The notes under the pieces are model-generated. The model saw only the letters and a list, made by a program, of their open reading frames with translations, ran no database searches and had not been told where the DNA came from. Source: Zantedeschia hybrid cultivar (Eukaryota > Streptophyta > Magnoliopsida > Alismatales > Araceae). From it: a stretch of DNA of 64,000 nucleotides. The stretch spans positions 48,473,980 to 48,537,979 of the forward strand of contig JARZZO010000004.1 of the NCBI GenBank assembly GCA_030544215.1, given 5' to 3'. Position numbers and translations under genes: made by a program. The stretch's first letter is position 1. Each line of letters begins with the position of its first letter. Positions 1 to 12,499 of the stretch are shown here, one piece after another.

Positions 1-904
1 CTCTCCCGTTTACTTGGTTATTCATTATATGGTTGAATTTGCTCCCGTGCATGTGAGTTAGGTTCCTAGCTAGTTGTTTATTTATTGCTACCGGATTATG
101 AGATTGAGGACCCGCCCGTGGTCTGATTGAGCGCATTTGAACGTGTTATTATTGCCCTAGCACTTCGGTAGTTCTCACTACCGACGGTCCTATTTATTTT
201 TGTCATTGCAAGAGGACGATTCCCGAGCTCGTTTGCACTAGAGTTGCGTAGTTGACTTCATGGGAACATGGAATATCTTGATGATTATTTGCTATCGTTT
301 GCGACACTCTTACTGATCTCGGATCGTGAAATTAGTTCGGAGTCTTTCGGGTAGTCGTCCCGCATCACCCTCTTATTCTTCTTCCATCCCTTTTTCCCCC
401 TCCTTTCTCCTCTTTCAGCAACAAGATAGCAGCCTCCAACTTACCTGACTGTGACTGCTATGACTAGTCCCATGGGAGATGGGACTGCTGTTGCTCCCAC
501 GTGGCAGGTCACCACAACAGCTTCGGCAGGCCCTTTATGCCACCGGAAGAGAAGTAAAAAGAAGAGGATGGAAGGGGAAACAATGAGGAAGAAGGATAAA
601 GTAAGAGACTTTGGCATCCAACCTGGGCATTGGACAGGAGACTGATGTCAATGGCAATGGGTATGAATAACCCTGTATGTGTTAACTTTACTCTTCTTAA
701 TGAGGTTAAAAGAGTAGCTACAATATCAGACGTATGATCAACAAGGCATGGTTCAGCTAAACTGATGCGATTGGCTGAATGTTGAAAAATTCAAGGGGCT
801 TATTCTAGAGCTCTTTTGAATTGTGGGGAGTTAAGAAGGAATATGAAGGACATGGAGAACACCAACACAGAAGTTCAGATCATATTATAAAGACCAGTTT
901 TCCT
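1..904. other. Unassigned sequence
   Basis: No gene is recognised here. An open stretch at 451-645 (64 codons, rich in Lys and Arg) resembles no family I know and has no clear splice context. A pyrimidine-rich run lies near 368-415. It may belong to a repeat that begins left of the window. Confidence 0.3.
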
Positions 905-1983
905 TTTTTTCCTTTTTTGTGTGGGACAAAGCTCGGTTTATTAAGCTAAATAAACAAGCTTGAACAAAAATTTAAGCTCAGTTCATAAACAAACCCGAGT
1001 CTGAACACTAGTGAGCTCAGCTCAATTATGTTTGTGAACAAGCACGTTTAGGCACTCGTTAAGAGCTTATTTATTCATTAAAAACTCATTTAAGTGCTCG
1101 TATAATTATTCTGTTCAGTGGTACTCATTATGAACTCGTTTAGGTACTCGTTTAATTATTCTCTTTATAACTTAATTTAGTTTACAAGATATTTAACATT
1201 TTATATAATTTGTTATCAAATAATTTAAGGTTATGAAATGTCTATAAAATTAAAAAGAAATAGAAGGGCCAAGCGTACATTGTGAGGGTCAATTTAGAAT
1301 GTAGAATGTAAGGACAGTGGGGATATTGGGGTTACTCATGCTGGCCTTGGTTCAAATTTTAAAGAGTAAGATAGGAAGACGGTGGATATTGGCGTTGCTC
1401 ACCGTGACCTGAAAGAAGCTTAGTTAGTAAGATATTTAACATTTTACAAAAAACTTTACTAACAATTCAAAGTTATGAGATGCCGTAAATAAAAAGGGTT
1501 AATGGTTAAAGAATGCATGTGAGGGTTGCTTTTTAAATAGTAGGATTAGAAATACTTGGGTTGCATTGCATACAGGGGTGTTGGTTTGTTGGGAGTCAGC
1601 CATAATAGTCCTAGATTGGAAGATTTGAATAGTGGGAAAACCCGATTGGTATTTAAAAGTTAGCCACTTCCCATCTTTTGTCTACCTACATAGCCATCCG
1701 TACTATACTTGGGCGTGAAACTTGGAGGTGGATGATGGCCCTAGCAGGTTATCATTTAATTTTAAAATTTTGAACAAGGTGCTTTTAGACCTTTGGTCCG
1801 CATTTAGTAGGCTCGTTTGTTTGGACTCATCAAAATCACGAGTTTGGCTCAAGCTCATTGAGTTTCTAAATGAGCTTGAACGGCAGGTGTAGACACTCAG
1901 TCAAGTTCAAGCTCGGTGTAAGATGACCAAGCTGAGTTTGCACAAGGGAAAACTCGGCTCGACTCGACTCACTTGCACCCGTA
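905..1983. repeat. Degenerate hAT-like non-autonomous element
   Basis: Both ends of this stretch are rich in imperfect AAGCTCGAG/GAGCTTGAAC-type motifs. The right end (about 1967-1983) reads, on the reverse strand, TACGGGTGCAAGTGAGTC. This resembles the terminal repeat of the better preserved element at 5572-6983 (TAGCGATGCAAATAAATTGAG). The left terminus is not recognisable and no transposase is present. The limits are approximate. Confidence 0.4.
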
Positions 1984-3191
1984 GAGGACACCAAAGCTCA
2001 GGTCCGCTTCTACCCGAAGCGTGTTTACCATCATGAGAGGAGGACCGCACCGGTTTCCCTGTGACTCGGAGATCAGTTCGTATGGTGCTTGATACGTAGG
2101 TCTTTGGATGATGAGTCCATTCATACTTTATTCAACCTGTTTGGTGCTTGCTCAACCACTTTTTCTATTTTTAAGGTATTTTCGTTAGATTTTCGCATTA
2201 TTGTTAAGTCTAGGTGTATCTTAGTCTAGGGTCATGTTCAGTGAGTCCATTAGGGTCAGGGTTAAGGGTATTTCTCCTTTAAATACTGCCATAAGACTTT
2301 GTTTTTTGTTTCAATTTATCAATGAATTTTTAGGACAAATTTTGAGTGAGTTTCTGCATGCCTCTCGGGGACAGAGAACCGAAAACCCTGAGATGGGGTT
2401 GGGTTAGACACGCGGATATCACCACCACTACCATCAGCTCACCGCAGCCACCGCTACCCATCGCTGAACGTGTTTGATTTCCATGGTCATTGTTGTGGAG
2501 GTTAGCCCAGAAGGGAAAAAGAAAACAGGCCAAGGAATTTAGAATTGGATCAAGCACCTGGATTAGGTACCCCAATCCCAATCTAGATCGGATCATATTC
2601 GTTGGATCTGCCAATCCCATGGAAACGATTCAATCTGGTTTAAAAAATAATAAGGCATTTTTATAAACAAAAAGACATCATAAATTTTTAAAAGTATTTA
2701 TGAAAATATAAAAATGTACAAGGGTGTTTATATAGATTTCACCATCTTTCACTCGTAAACTAATCGACCATGATCAGCCCAGTCACAAGGGAATCTGCCA
2801 ATACAGGTCCGGTTCAGACAATTTTCATCTGATTTGGGCCAATTCAGCCCCAGTCGGCCCAATCCAATCCTTTTTTTATCTTTCGAAGTGTTTAAATTGA
2901 TTTTTTTCCTTTTAATTTTTTCAATTAGGATCAGTTTTAGGACTAAAATCAGATTGACCACTAGAAACCTCTATCGGGAACGAGCAATCTTGCATTCCTC
3001 TCAGGCACATGCACCCAGAAATGAACTTGCAACCTTTTACAAGGCCATGTAGAATGGTTAAGTAGACTAACCACTGCAATGTGGAGCTTGTAATCAAATC
3101 AAGGGGGAAAAAAAAAGGATATACAGCCTTAAATTAACTCCTCAAAAACTGACTCAATAGACAGTAGCGTAGCACTTGTAAGAGAACTAAC
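1984..3191. other. Unassigned sequence downstream of the NIPA gene
   Basis: No coding exon is recognised. I looked on the minus strand for the missing last exon of the neighbouring magnesium transporter and did not find it. A TTTAAATA box near 2279 followed by a T-rich run suggests an LTR fragment, but I could not define its ends. The open stretch at 2330-2620 has no family features. The region after 2640 is AT-rich. Confidence 0.3.
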
Positions 3192-4455
3192 CTTATTCAA
3201 ATAATTTAGCTGCATTATGATGCAGGTGACTGCAACCATGGCAAAAATCCACGTCTGGAAATAGCCTGCTTGGTTTATGCCCTCCACTGTGAGCTTAATG
3301 GCAATACCTATGGCCTTTATACTCATCACCTGGATTAAAGGGGAAACAATTTAACAAAACAGAGACCTAGAGAACAAAGAGAAAACACCAACAACAACCC
3401 AAATGTGAAATTTACCGTCAAAGATCCTATTGTTGAACATATGCCCAGGTATACCATAATGTTCGTCTGCCCATATCGCGGCGAACAATGTAACATAAGC
3501 ACCAGCGATACAGCAACCGCAGACGTGGCATACAAAAGGAATGCTGGAAGAAATGCAGCAAGCAGTTTAAGCAAACACCTAAGACCGAAGAAATTCCCTA
3601 CATACAAAAGCACACTGCTCTAATCAGAAGTACCAGGTTGTGTGGCCAAATTCCAGATCTCATCCACCGAACTCGGCGTCCTCTCCTGGGGCGCATGTAG
3701 CACAATCACTGTGGATCCCACGATGCACAGAACGCACCCCAACACACCCATCCTCCTCAGCTTCTCCTTCAGTATGAAGTGTGCCAAAACAGCACTACCA
3801 TCCCCACCAAGGAAAAAAAAAAAATCATTTTAATAACCAAACAAACATGTAACCAGGAAGAAACAAAACAATATCCCAAACTACCCTTCCTCTTGCTTCA
3901 TCAACCACATATCACCTTACGATTATGCTAAGCGCACCCAAGGGCGTCACAAGAACCGCAGGCGCGAAGATGTACGCCACAAAGTTCGCAATCTCCCCCA
4001 CAATCACTGGAATAGTTCAAAAAAAGATGCCAACTTTCTCATCAAACTCTACCCACAAACTCGAAACATCACTTGGGTCGGGATTAACAGCGTGTTTTAA
4101 GCTTACTTGTGATCATGCCCACCCACCATAGCGGTTCCAGCAGGTATCCGTACCCTCCCGCGGCTACACAGAGCAGCCACCAAAACTTCTCAGCAGCAAA
4201 CGACAGCAACCAACAACCACGGCGCGGGCTCCCCGCCGGCAAAACCCAAAAGAAGAGAAAAAAAATAAAAGAAGAAGAAAACTTACCGGCGCGGGCGCCG
4301 GAGGAGCCAGCCCGCCGGAGGCCCTTCTTCTTCAGGATGAAGCTGGCGCCGATGAAGGCGCTGGATGCGACGGCGAGGACGAAGCCCTTGAGGTTGTCGG
4401 AGAACAGCTCCGGCTCCGACGCCACCGCCCCGCTGCCGGTCGGAGATGCCGCCAT
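3192..4455 (-). CDS. NIPA-type (DUF803) magnesium transporter, last exon not found
   Basis: Members of this family are multi-pass membrane proteins predicted to carry Mg2+. Six exons can be placed by GT-AG sites and protein similarity: 4287-4455, 4107-4163, 3916-4006, 3634-3794, 3416-3543 and 3192-3329. They join in one frame of 248 codons. Recognisable segments are an N-terminal SSAFIGASFILKKKGLRRAG helix, GYLLEPLWWVGMI, APAVLVTPLGALSIIVSAVL, HAPQER, PRYGQTNIMVYLGICS and FAMVAVTCIIMQLNYLNK. The ATG at 4455 is chosen because family similarity starts there, although the frame is open up to 4557. Family proteins normally run about 80-90 residues further (a final exon with two helices). After the donor at 3191 only a short nonsense read-through to about 3129 is seen. 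Either the gene is truncated or the last intron exceeds 3.1 kb and leaves the window. Confidence 0.88.
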
Positions 4456-4880
4456 GGATTGCAGGGTCCCCCGCGGCTCATCTAGAAGCGAGTGCGGCAG
4501 CAGTAGCAGCTGGTGGAGCTCTGCAGAACACCCCCAGCCATAGAAAAAGAGTAACAAAGTACAAAGAAAAAAGAGAGAGAGACAAAGCAGCAGGATGGAT
4601 TAATTAGAAACTAGAAAGAAAAGAAGAAAGCTGCGATTTTGACTGGAGAAATATCGGATTCGAGATCAACAAGAACAAGTAAACGAATCAAAAAAAAAAA
4701 AAACATATGTGGGAATAACCAAGGAGGAAGTGTCAAATTTCGCTGGAAGTATTAATAAATATTGAATACTAATAAGCAAGTTCACCTGCCAGTCCGGAGG
4801 GGCGAGAGAGGAAGTCCACCGGATCTCCCGTTGCGGGGACCGCCAGGTTGAGAGGAGAGCCCGTGCGCGAGGTCGTCGCC
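4456..4880 (-). promoter_or_regulatory. 5' untranslated leader of the NIPA gene, probable leader intron
   Basis: Upstream of the start codon the minus strand reads CTGGCAG followed by GTGAAC near 4785, a good splice donor. TTCTGCAG near 4522 is a good acceptor. A leader intron of about 260 bp is therefore likely. The sequence from about 4790 to 4880 is GC-rich, as expected for a first exon. No TATA box is obvious. This is inference from splice motifs only. Confidence 0.45.
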
Positions 4881-5235
4881 GGAAATTTTCACAAGGGGTT
4901 CTATGTAAATATATACACTTCTAAGGTTGTTGTGTATATATTTCTATCAATTTTTATATTTATAATATATTTCGGACTCTCACATATTAATATAAGTAGC
5001 CAAATATCTTCAGGAAAGTATACATGTAAAAACCAGTATGTATGTAAAATATTTGAATCCTTTTGAGATATTTGGTTGAAATTCAAGACATTTGACAAAA
5101 AAGATATAATCGCAACATCTTTAAAGATGTCAAAAATATTTATGACAATATGTGAAAATTAAGATATACATATATATATGTACGCTAGTTTACAAGAGAG
5201 TAGTATATGTACAAAAATCTCTATGTATATTTGTT
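4881..5235. other. AT-rich upstream region
   Basis: The sequence is AT-rich with repeated ATATAC/GTATAT-like words and no recognisable gene. It lies between the NIPA leader and the RTE LINE remnant and probably contains the promoter of the transporter. The short open frames on both strands are artefacts of base composition. Confidence 0.3.
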
Positions 5236-7540
5236 ATATGTCCAACTCATCGTCAGCATCGAAGTCCTATCTCGTTTACGTGAATGATGCCCAGCCATAT
5301 TAATCTATCTAAATACCATACTTTTGATAATATGTACCAACGTCAAGTTCTTTCTAATTACATTTAACAATCTTAATTTAAATCTTTCTTGATATTTTTT
5401 ATCTTTATCTACTCTAATTTTATTACACCCGTTAACTGTTACTAAACTTAGGCAATAATGTACATGATCAAATTATCACGATTTATTTTCTCTAAATAAA
5501 ATATTAATCAATGATTCACTTAAGTTCTTACGTATGTATTTATTACTAATTTTATCTTTTATAAGTTTACCTAGAAGTGCAAATGAATCAAGTCAAGCCA
5601 AGTTTTCACTTGTTCGAACTCGACATGATCATATATACTCAAGCTTGAGCTTCAACTTATCTTAAGCACATTTTATAAGTTCGAGTTCGGCTCAAACAAT
5701 ATTTATGTGGTTGTGCTCAATCAATATTCATACAGTTCGAGCTCTGCTTGCTATCAGGATTGGGATGAAATATGGGCCAAGCCTGGGCAATCGGGCACGT
5801 TTTCACTAGCAGCATAGAGAGGAAGAGAAAATAATATTGTGGTGCGGTCAAGATTTTTTGTGGTGCGGTATGTCTCGGACCTATACCTATGTTTTAAAAA
5901 ATAAAATTTATTATAAAATTCTAAATATTCAATTAATCTTCTAAAGTAATTTTCATTTATTGAAACTTAATTTTCACCATTGAACCGTATCTGAATTAAT
6001 TGTAGTCATCTAATCGGATGCGAATAAATTGGTGATGAATATTAAAACGCCAGGAGATGGGAATAATCTTAAGGGTGATCTGATCATTTTTTTTTACTTT
6101 TTAATTATTTTTTTATTTTTTAAAAAAATTAATATGCAAATACTCGATGAACAATCATAATTGAGTTTCACGATCCGACAAGATCGGACTGTCAAAATAA
6201 AATTCCATGGGATAGAAACAATCATAAATGGAGTATTGAATATTTAAATTTGTGATGAATTTATTTTATTTCATAATATGAAAAAAAGGTTAAAAACAAT
6301 GTCTAGTCTGGTTGCAAGATACTGTAGTCCGTTACCACATATATATATATATCCAACGTGTCCGGAGACGTTTCTACCTTAGATGTGCCTCCCCCAAAAT
6401 TTCACCCTCCTCATATTAAAAAGTAAAAAAATATTTTTTTATAAATTTTTAAATATTGAAATAGGATCCTTGAGGTTGATCCCATCTTTGGAGTTTTAAT
6501 TTGTACTGTTTGATCTTGATGATTATTAAAGTTGTTGATCGGACATGTATCAAAAATCGATGTCTAAAAATTTTAAAAAATAGTCAAAAATAAAAATTAG
6601 TCAAATTAGCTCTTATGATTGATCTCATCTCCTGAGATTTGAGTTTTGATCTCTAAACAACATCATATATTGGACGGTTACGGTTAAAGTTTTCCATCCA
6701 ACGGTGAAAACTAAACCTAAAAGAATGTAAAATAAAATTAGATGAAGATACTTGAATATTTTAAATTTTTTAATAGTTTTTAATTTTGTAGAAGTCAAGA
6801 AGAAAGGTTCTGGATGGGGTGCATTATATCCGCGCCCATACTTGTTCTCAAGTCAAGCTGGGTAGTACTAGCAGTTGGCTTGTTTGATCAAACGAGTTTA
6901 TATTCAAACTCGAACTAGACTCATTTAATGAGATGAGTTGAACTTGACTAGCTCACGAGTAGCTCAATTTATTTGCATCGCTAGTCTTACCACACATCCA
7001 TCTTAACATCTTCATCTCAATAATATAAATTTTGTACATATGATCGTTTCTTGTAGTGCAACACTCAAAATCATATAATATAGTAGATCTTACAGTCATC
7101 CTATAAAATTTACCTATGAGTTTTAAGGGAATCCATCATTCACAAAAGACTTAAAATATGCTTCACTTCAGACAACTTATATTGACTCTGTGCGTAATAC
7201 ATTCTTAAATCTCTCTATTATCTTGAATAATAGATGTTAAATATTAAAAGGTACTAGTTTTTTGAATAATTTAACCCTTGATTATAACTAAATTCACTTG
7301 ATCAACCTTTTTGTTATTGGAATCATATTTTATTTACTCTGACTTACTTCAATTAATTTTAAAAATTTTAAATTTTAAAGTTGACCTCTATTGTTCTAAT
7401 TTATCGTTCAAATTCTCAATATTCTCATCAACTAAAATAATATCATCTATAAAAAATATACAACAAAAAATGTTATCATATAAGTATTTAGTAATCTCAT
7501 CTATAACTTAAGCAAAGAGATAAAGACTTAACACTCTTAT
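5236..7540 (-). mobile_element. Decayed RTE-clade LINE (reverse transcriptase 3' half), split by a hAT element
   Basis: Reading the minus strand from about 7540, fragments match plant RTE-type LINE proteins: a YLYDNIFCC(I)LFIDDIILVDE block containing the FxDD catalytic box, then SIIQDNREI, THRV, and a terminal MLRWMCGKTR-like block. Directly after the inserted element (5572-6983) the frame resumes with KDKI.NKYIR and an RERFKLRLLNVIRKNL-like block. Many stops and frameshifts are present, so it is a dead copy. No 5' portion with the endonuclease is recognisable. The assignment rests on the order of conserved blocks. Confidence 0.65.
5572..6983. mobile_element. Non-autonomous hAT element inserted in the RTE LINE
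   Basis: The element has terminal inverted repeats: TAGAAGTGCAAATGAATCAAG at the left, and at the right, reversed, TAGCGATGCAAATAAATTGAG. This fits the TAGNGNTGNAAA form of plant hAT termini. Flanking octamers AGTTTACC (5564-5571) and GTCTTACC (6984-6991) fit an 8-bp target duplication that has mutated (5 of 8 identical). Removing the element rejoins the GKTR/KDKI part of the LINE. Subterminal GAGCTTGA/TCAAGCTC-type repeats occur on both sides. No transposase is seen. Confidence 0.7.
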
Positions 7541-9489
7541 ATTGTGAAGAAATTATGCTCGTGTTAAGATAAGGCTGGTAGACTCAAAAAGAATATGCTA
7601 AGAAAATCAAGAAAAAATCTGAAATTTTGACAACAATAATATATTTGTAAATGGAGATTGCTTCAATTTTCATAGAATGTAGTGGTAGTTGAAAGAATCA
7701 GGCCGGGTGTAAGGGTCTAATGCAACCAAATCTACATCATTATATTCGCATGGCTTCACATATTTAACGTAGAGGATGGCGAAGTCCCAATCCCCTGTCG
7801 GAAGGTTGCGGGCCGCGCAGCCCACGTCGCTCCCTGGTCCACTGCACCAACGGACAAATACGTCTGGTTGACGTGTCCGTTCGTCAGCACTCCCTCAGCC
7901 TAGATGATAGGTATGACCTCTCTATCATGACCCAAAAAAAGACCTCTCAAAAATGAGAGGTCACAGATTCAAAGACTGTTGAGTATGTAAATTTATTTCT
8001 TTACATGATACATATGAATCGTGAGATTTCTTTTATGGTGATAGTTTTAGATATGAAATATTCATCTAAGGTAGAAAAATGTCCATATAGATGAAAATGT
8101 GGTGGTGTGGATTTATCTTTGAAATTGGGAGTATATTAAACTTCCTGACGTTTCTACTCACTTGAAAGCCCTTGTACATATTTGCCTAATATCTTAAAAA
8201 AAAGACCTCTCCATTCGACTCTTCTCATATTAACTCCTAAATCCTAAACATTAAGATGAAATAATGTAGGTCTGTTTGTCTACCCTCTAGCTTGCGTCCA
8301 TACATACATGAGTTATACTTGCTCTCCCGTTTGATCATTTTGATCACATGGTAGCAACTTAAATGTAACTCATTTTATTTTAAAAAAATTACAGACCTAC
8401 GGAGTGTCCTAATTTAATGTTTATACCATCTGATTAAAGATCGAATAACAAAACAATAATAATATGACATCATACCTACCTAACGCATTGTGCAACAAGT
8501 GCGAAAAGGCTAGAAATATGAAAAGGTATAAAGACTGAACTTCCATGCATAAAGATGGAATAAGATTGTCTGAATCTTTGTACTTGGATTACTCAACACC
8601 CCTAGATACATGAGATCAAGCTGTACGAGATTTATCTTTGTAAATAACGTGCACGTACGACTCGATTTCATGTGTTTGAAGGGCATTGGACAGTCTATAT
8701 GCACAGATTCAGAGGATCTCGTTTCCATAAAGACACACCACGTATAAAAGCGTAAGGAAAGATATCCACAAGATCTCCTCTCCTCTTTATAATATCTATG
8801 TATCATCATGAAGAGGAATGCTGACTTCCCAGTAGTCTTTTTGAATGGCTTTCAATAACATCTCAAATAGGTTAGAGGGTTAAAAAGTTCTTCAAACATA
8901 AATTAAAAATATTTTAAAATGGAATTACTCATTTAGAAGATCAGCTGGTTTAAGATGTGTGACGTCTTATATTTATTTCTTAAAATATAATATAGTAGCA
9001 TCCTTCTATCATAACAATGTTGATGTCCGGCTGTCCTGTGCAACAAGTTGCTGTCATTAAGGCAACTGGGTGTTAATGAGAGGGGGAGTTAGTTTGAGAT
9101 GTAACGAAAAAGTTAGCAATGCCAATGGTTCTAGCTACAGGTGATTTTGACATTCGCCATTAATTGAATTCGATATACTTCGCCAAAAAATATGTAAAGT
9201 TAATGATTTGAAATTTTTGTACGTATATCTTTATAAATTACTATATTTATATGTATATCGTTGACGATCACATTTTGTTATTACTATCTTTGGCATCTTT
9301 AGAAAGCTTGTGATTATACTCTCCAATTGAAATGCCCAAGTTAGGGAAATATATGTAAGAAGTCAGAGACATATACATAAAAATGTCCAAATCTTTCTAG
9401 TATGTTACGGTAAAGTTGACAAACGTTTTAATCAGACATAAAACCATAACTTTTTTTTGAAGATATTAGGCTTATTTATAACAATATGG

Positions 9490-9492
<3 letters not shown>
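7541..9492. other. Unassigned AT-rich sequence
   Basis: I see no gene or definable element here. A GC-richer patch at about 7770-7900 stands out but has no coding signature. An open stretch at 8510-8809 on the minus strand lacks any family motif. Poly-A/T runs and palindromic AT words suggest old MITE or LINE debris. Confidence 0.3.

Positions 9493-9574
<82 letters not shown>
9493..9574. repeat. Compound microsatellite (TC)n(TA)n
   Basis: An uninterrupted TC dinucleotide run of about 22 units passes directly into a TA run of about 18 units. Such compound arrays mutate quickly and could serve as a marker. Confidence 0.97.
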
Positions 9575-9577
<3 letters not shown>

Positions 9578-9765
9578 GCTAGAATGCAAACCCTCCTAGG
9601 GTTGTTTCCATCCCGTGGGCTTTTATTTTGACCGTCTCATCGTAGTTCGATCATGAAATTCGATTTTAGCCATTCGTCAAGTACATGTAAATTTTGATTT
9701 CTAAACATCATAAAAAAATAAAAAAATCGTTAGATTAACCTTTAGGGTTGTTTTTCATCCCTTGG

Positions 9766-11047
9766 AGTTTAAGAATTCATCACCAAGTTACGTAGACATG
9801 AAGATGATTTCCTGACGATCGGGAGTCGAAGATGAAGGCGGGACGGAGCACCGAAGGGGGCACCCCTCCTGGTGCCAGAGAGAGAGGAGGACGGCCAGGG
9901 CTACACAACTATGCCTAGCTAGGGCAGCCCTCATAGTTAATATTTATATTAAGCCATCTTGAAAATTTTCACAAAAATTCTTAACTTAATATTAATTTGA
10001 TTTTTGACCCGTTGCGTGATAATCTTTTACGTGTGACTCTCTAGATCTAATTATCAGTCCAGTTAATGGTCCACTAAGTCCAGTAATTTTTTACTAACTA
10101 ATTAGTTAATCAGTATCATATATTAACTAATTAATTAACTGAATTAATGTCACACATATAATTTGATCGGACCTCTGATCACATAGGGTGCCAAACAACA
10201 CTGCATGAACCGAAAGGTATTGGGGTTAAGCAACCCACTCATATAATCTTTCCGCCGACAATTACCGCGTGGATATAATCTTTCATTTGCGGAATGCTCT
10301 CGAGTCGATTCAAGATATCGTGAACTGTCAAACCCTAATTGGTCGACTCACTTAGATTAAATATTGTCGTATAATATCGAAAAACTCATTTTTCAATATT
10401 ATTATTCGCCCTGGATAGAGACTCTTGCCCATCATTCGTAGAGCATTCTCTCTCAGAATATCGAGAGTGAATGATCTCATATTGAATACTTAATTTTCTT
10501 TGACGGTATTCTACTGTACCTGACCCTTAGTTATTTGGAATCTCGTGTTTAAAGATCTGTAAATCAAGGTCAAAGCACATAAGTTTACTGACAAGATGTC
10601 ATTGATGTCTCAGGTCTGAGGATCATCCGTGTAACTGCGACAATTGAATCAAACTGGTTGGCAGTTAGGTATATTACTATCTAGCGATTCAGTCAAATCA
10701 GTTCAGTAAACTCATTCTCTAATGAGCACCTACAAATTCGTCTTAGTGTCTCCACACAAGTGACTATGAGATCAATCACCATCATCACATGAGTAGGAGT
10801 AATCTACATTAGTCTAACCGAAGTCTGATGTCCTTCTCAGATATTCTCCGACTAGGAACAATTAAGAATATGTGTGTAAGTGATCAGTCTCATTAGTATG
10901 ATCTCATCATAATCTAATCATTATTATACATATTCACGGACTTAATTATGAAACGATAATAAAATAAATTACATATAATGAAATAATGTCATTTTATTAA
11001 TAAGTGAACGAGATTATACATTGTCAAATTAAGAGAGGAAAACATCA
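9766..11047 (-). mobile_element. Diverged copia LTR fragment
   Basis: Read on the minus strand this stretch parallels the copia solo LTR at 51973-53523. It shares the TTATTAATAAAATGAC block near the start, the GTGATTAGATTATGATGAGA block, CTCATTGGAGAATGAGTTTAC-like and tandem TTAATTAATTA blocks, and the CCATTAACTGGACTG block near its end. The promoter-distal end is lost or too diverged to place, so the left limit is approximate. The sequence 9575-9765 immediately left is unassigned. Confidence 0.55.
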
Positions 11048-11852
11048 TAATATGGTGAAAGATCACATGCATGAGGTCCTAGCATGGTTACTAAGAGCGG
11101 ACCTAATTAATAAAAGGGGAAATACCATCCTACCTAAGGTCTTACACTCCTCCCGTCTCACAAGGAACCATTCGCATAGTAGAACCGCCACCCGACACCC
11201 TCTAGCGAGCTCCAGGGTCACCCACGAGCCGCTGCCTCCTCTGGTTCATCTCCGCCTTGCCGCTCACATCACCAAGCCATCGGTGCTACCGCCCTCTCAC
11301 CTATGCATCAGTTGTTGCAAAGGAGGAGAGGGAAGATAGGGTGGTGGTAGAAGGTGGTGAGAGGGAGAGAGCTTTATAGGGAAGAAGATGGAGGAGGAAG
11401 GAAAGAGGTGGAAGAGAGAGTGGGAGAGGAAGGAGGGCAGAGGAAGAGTGAAAGTGGTGTAGGGAGGGGGAAAAAATGAGGGAGAGAGAGAGAGAGAAAC
11501 TACGGGGATAACACCTCCCCTCGGTGCCTCCACGGCATGGTGGCATGCCACGTGCACGAAGGGATGCCACGGGAGGAAAAAGGCCATGAAGAGTGAGATG
11601 AATCACATCACATCAAACTGATGCCTATCACAAGACACGTCCAACTCTAGTCACATGAATCAAAAGGCCTAATAGGATTTTGTCACGTGGTGCACATATA
11701 TGCATACACTCTGAACGGCATCCAGATAGACACCTATCATTGATGCACGTCAAGTCGAGCTAACACCAATTAGACCTATACAGGCTATCCCATAAGACCC
11801 ACTAAAGTATATCCGAATCCAATAATTGGATCTGAAAACTCAAATTATTACA
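11048..11852 (-). mobile_element. 3' LTR of gypsy-1 (partial)
   Basis: On the minus strand the LTR starts with TGTAATAATTTGAG directly after a polypurine-like tract (CTTAAAGAAGCAAGAA, 11853-11868). That arrangement is typical of Tekay/Del-like chromoviruses, where the polyprotein end is followed by an 'ATTTTGAGGACAAAAT'-type motif, here at about 11873-11890. A pyrimidine/purine-skewed tract (11340-11500) resembles the leader part of the other chromovirus LTRs in this window. The left end merges with a copia LTR fragment and is approximate. Confidence 0.55.
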
Positions 11853-12056
11853 TTCTTGCTTCTTTAAGAAAATTTTGTCCTCAAAATTTGCCGTAACTAA
11901 AAGAATCAACGAAATAATTTTAGATAGCATCAGTCGAGAAAATAAGGGAAAGAACTTACTCGAACAAGTATGAAAACTATTCTCATATCTCATCCTCGCG
12001 CTCCCAAGTTGTCTCGCTTCTAGAGCGATACTGCTAGATCATCTTCACTAACAGGA
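11853..12056 (-). pseudogene. gypsy-1 polyprotein C-terminus
   Basis: The minus strand encodes ETTWEREDE followed by a degenerate FSYLFE. This is the conserved EATWEREDEM...YPxLF end of chromovirus polyproteins (chromodomain-like tail), seen intact in gypsy-2 near 57740. It contains stops and is dead. It lies next to the LTR as expected. The upstream piece of the same protein is on the other side of the LINE, at 20189. Confidence 0.65.
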
Positions 12057-12159
12057 TTACCTGTCCACCACTTGCACATGACACTCCAACAATGATAGAT
12101 CCTTAGATATCTCCAACTCTGAATAATCTAGCACAGCCGCCCTCCTCTGGCGGTTTCCC

Positions 12160-12480
12160 CATGCCCCAGTGAAGAGCTTTGCCCAAGCGGTAGCGGCATC
12201 TTCTGTACGAGGGTATCCATTGTCATCAAGGCACCAGGTTTTACCTATCAAGGGGAACCTCCAGTGTTCTTTAGTTTGGAAGAGATCCAGCTATCTCTTC
12301 ATCCCATGGAGCGTTGTATCATTGCCAAGTGTTCCTATGGACGTCCATCAATCTCAGAAATTAAGGCATGTTTACATCAACGTCTCAAACTGCATAATGA
12401 GTTTATCCGATTCCTTCTCTGATGTTGCTAGAAAAAAAAAAATTCTCCAAGGAAAACCCGATCACATTCCAAGCCAGTAG
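12160..12480 (+). pseudogene. LINE ORF1 fragment (DUF4283-like)
   Basis: After a KSFAQAVA start-like block, the frame holding FSLEEIQLSLHPMERCIIAK and CSYGRPSISEIKACLHQ matches the ORF1 pattern of plant L1 elements (VFF..EE......P....LVGKFS.GRPS...I). Frames change at least once. ORF1 proteins bind the LINE RNA. No CCHC knuckle was found downstream. Confidence 0.6.
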
Positions 12481-12499
12481 CCTCCAGTACTCCTTCTAG

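Noticed and set aside
2940..3080. Possible tRNA-derived SINE or tRNA gene
   Set aside because: Words such as TGCATTCCTCTC and ACCACTGCAATGTGGAGCT recall tRNA-like repeats, but no cloverleaf with A and B boxes could be drawn.
4084..4557. 157-codon minus-strand frame starting at 4557 as the transporter N-terminus
   Set aside because: It reads through two introns, and the extra 34 residues before the ATG at 4455 do not resemble the family; the spliced model fits better.
11297..11606. Ser/Pro/Leu-rich minus-strand frames
   Set aside because: They are the translation of a purine-rich low-complexity tract of an LTR.
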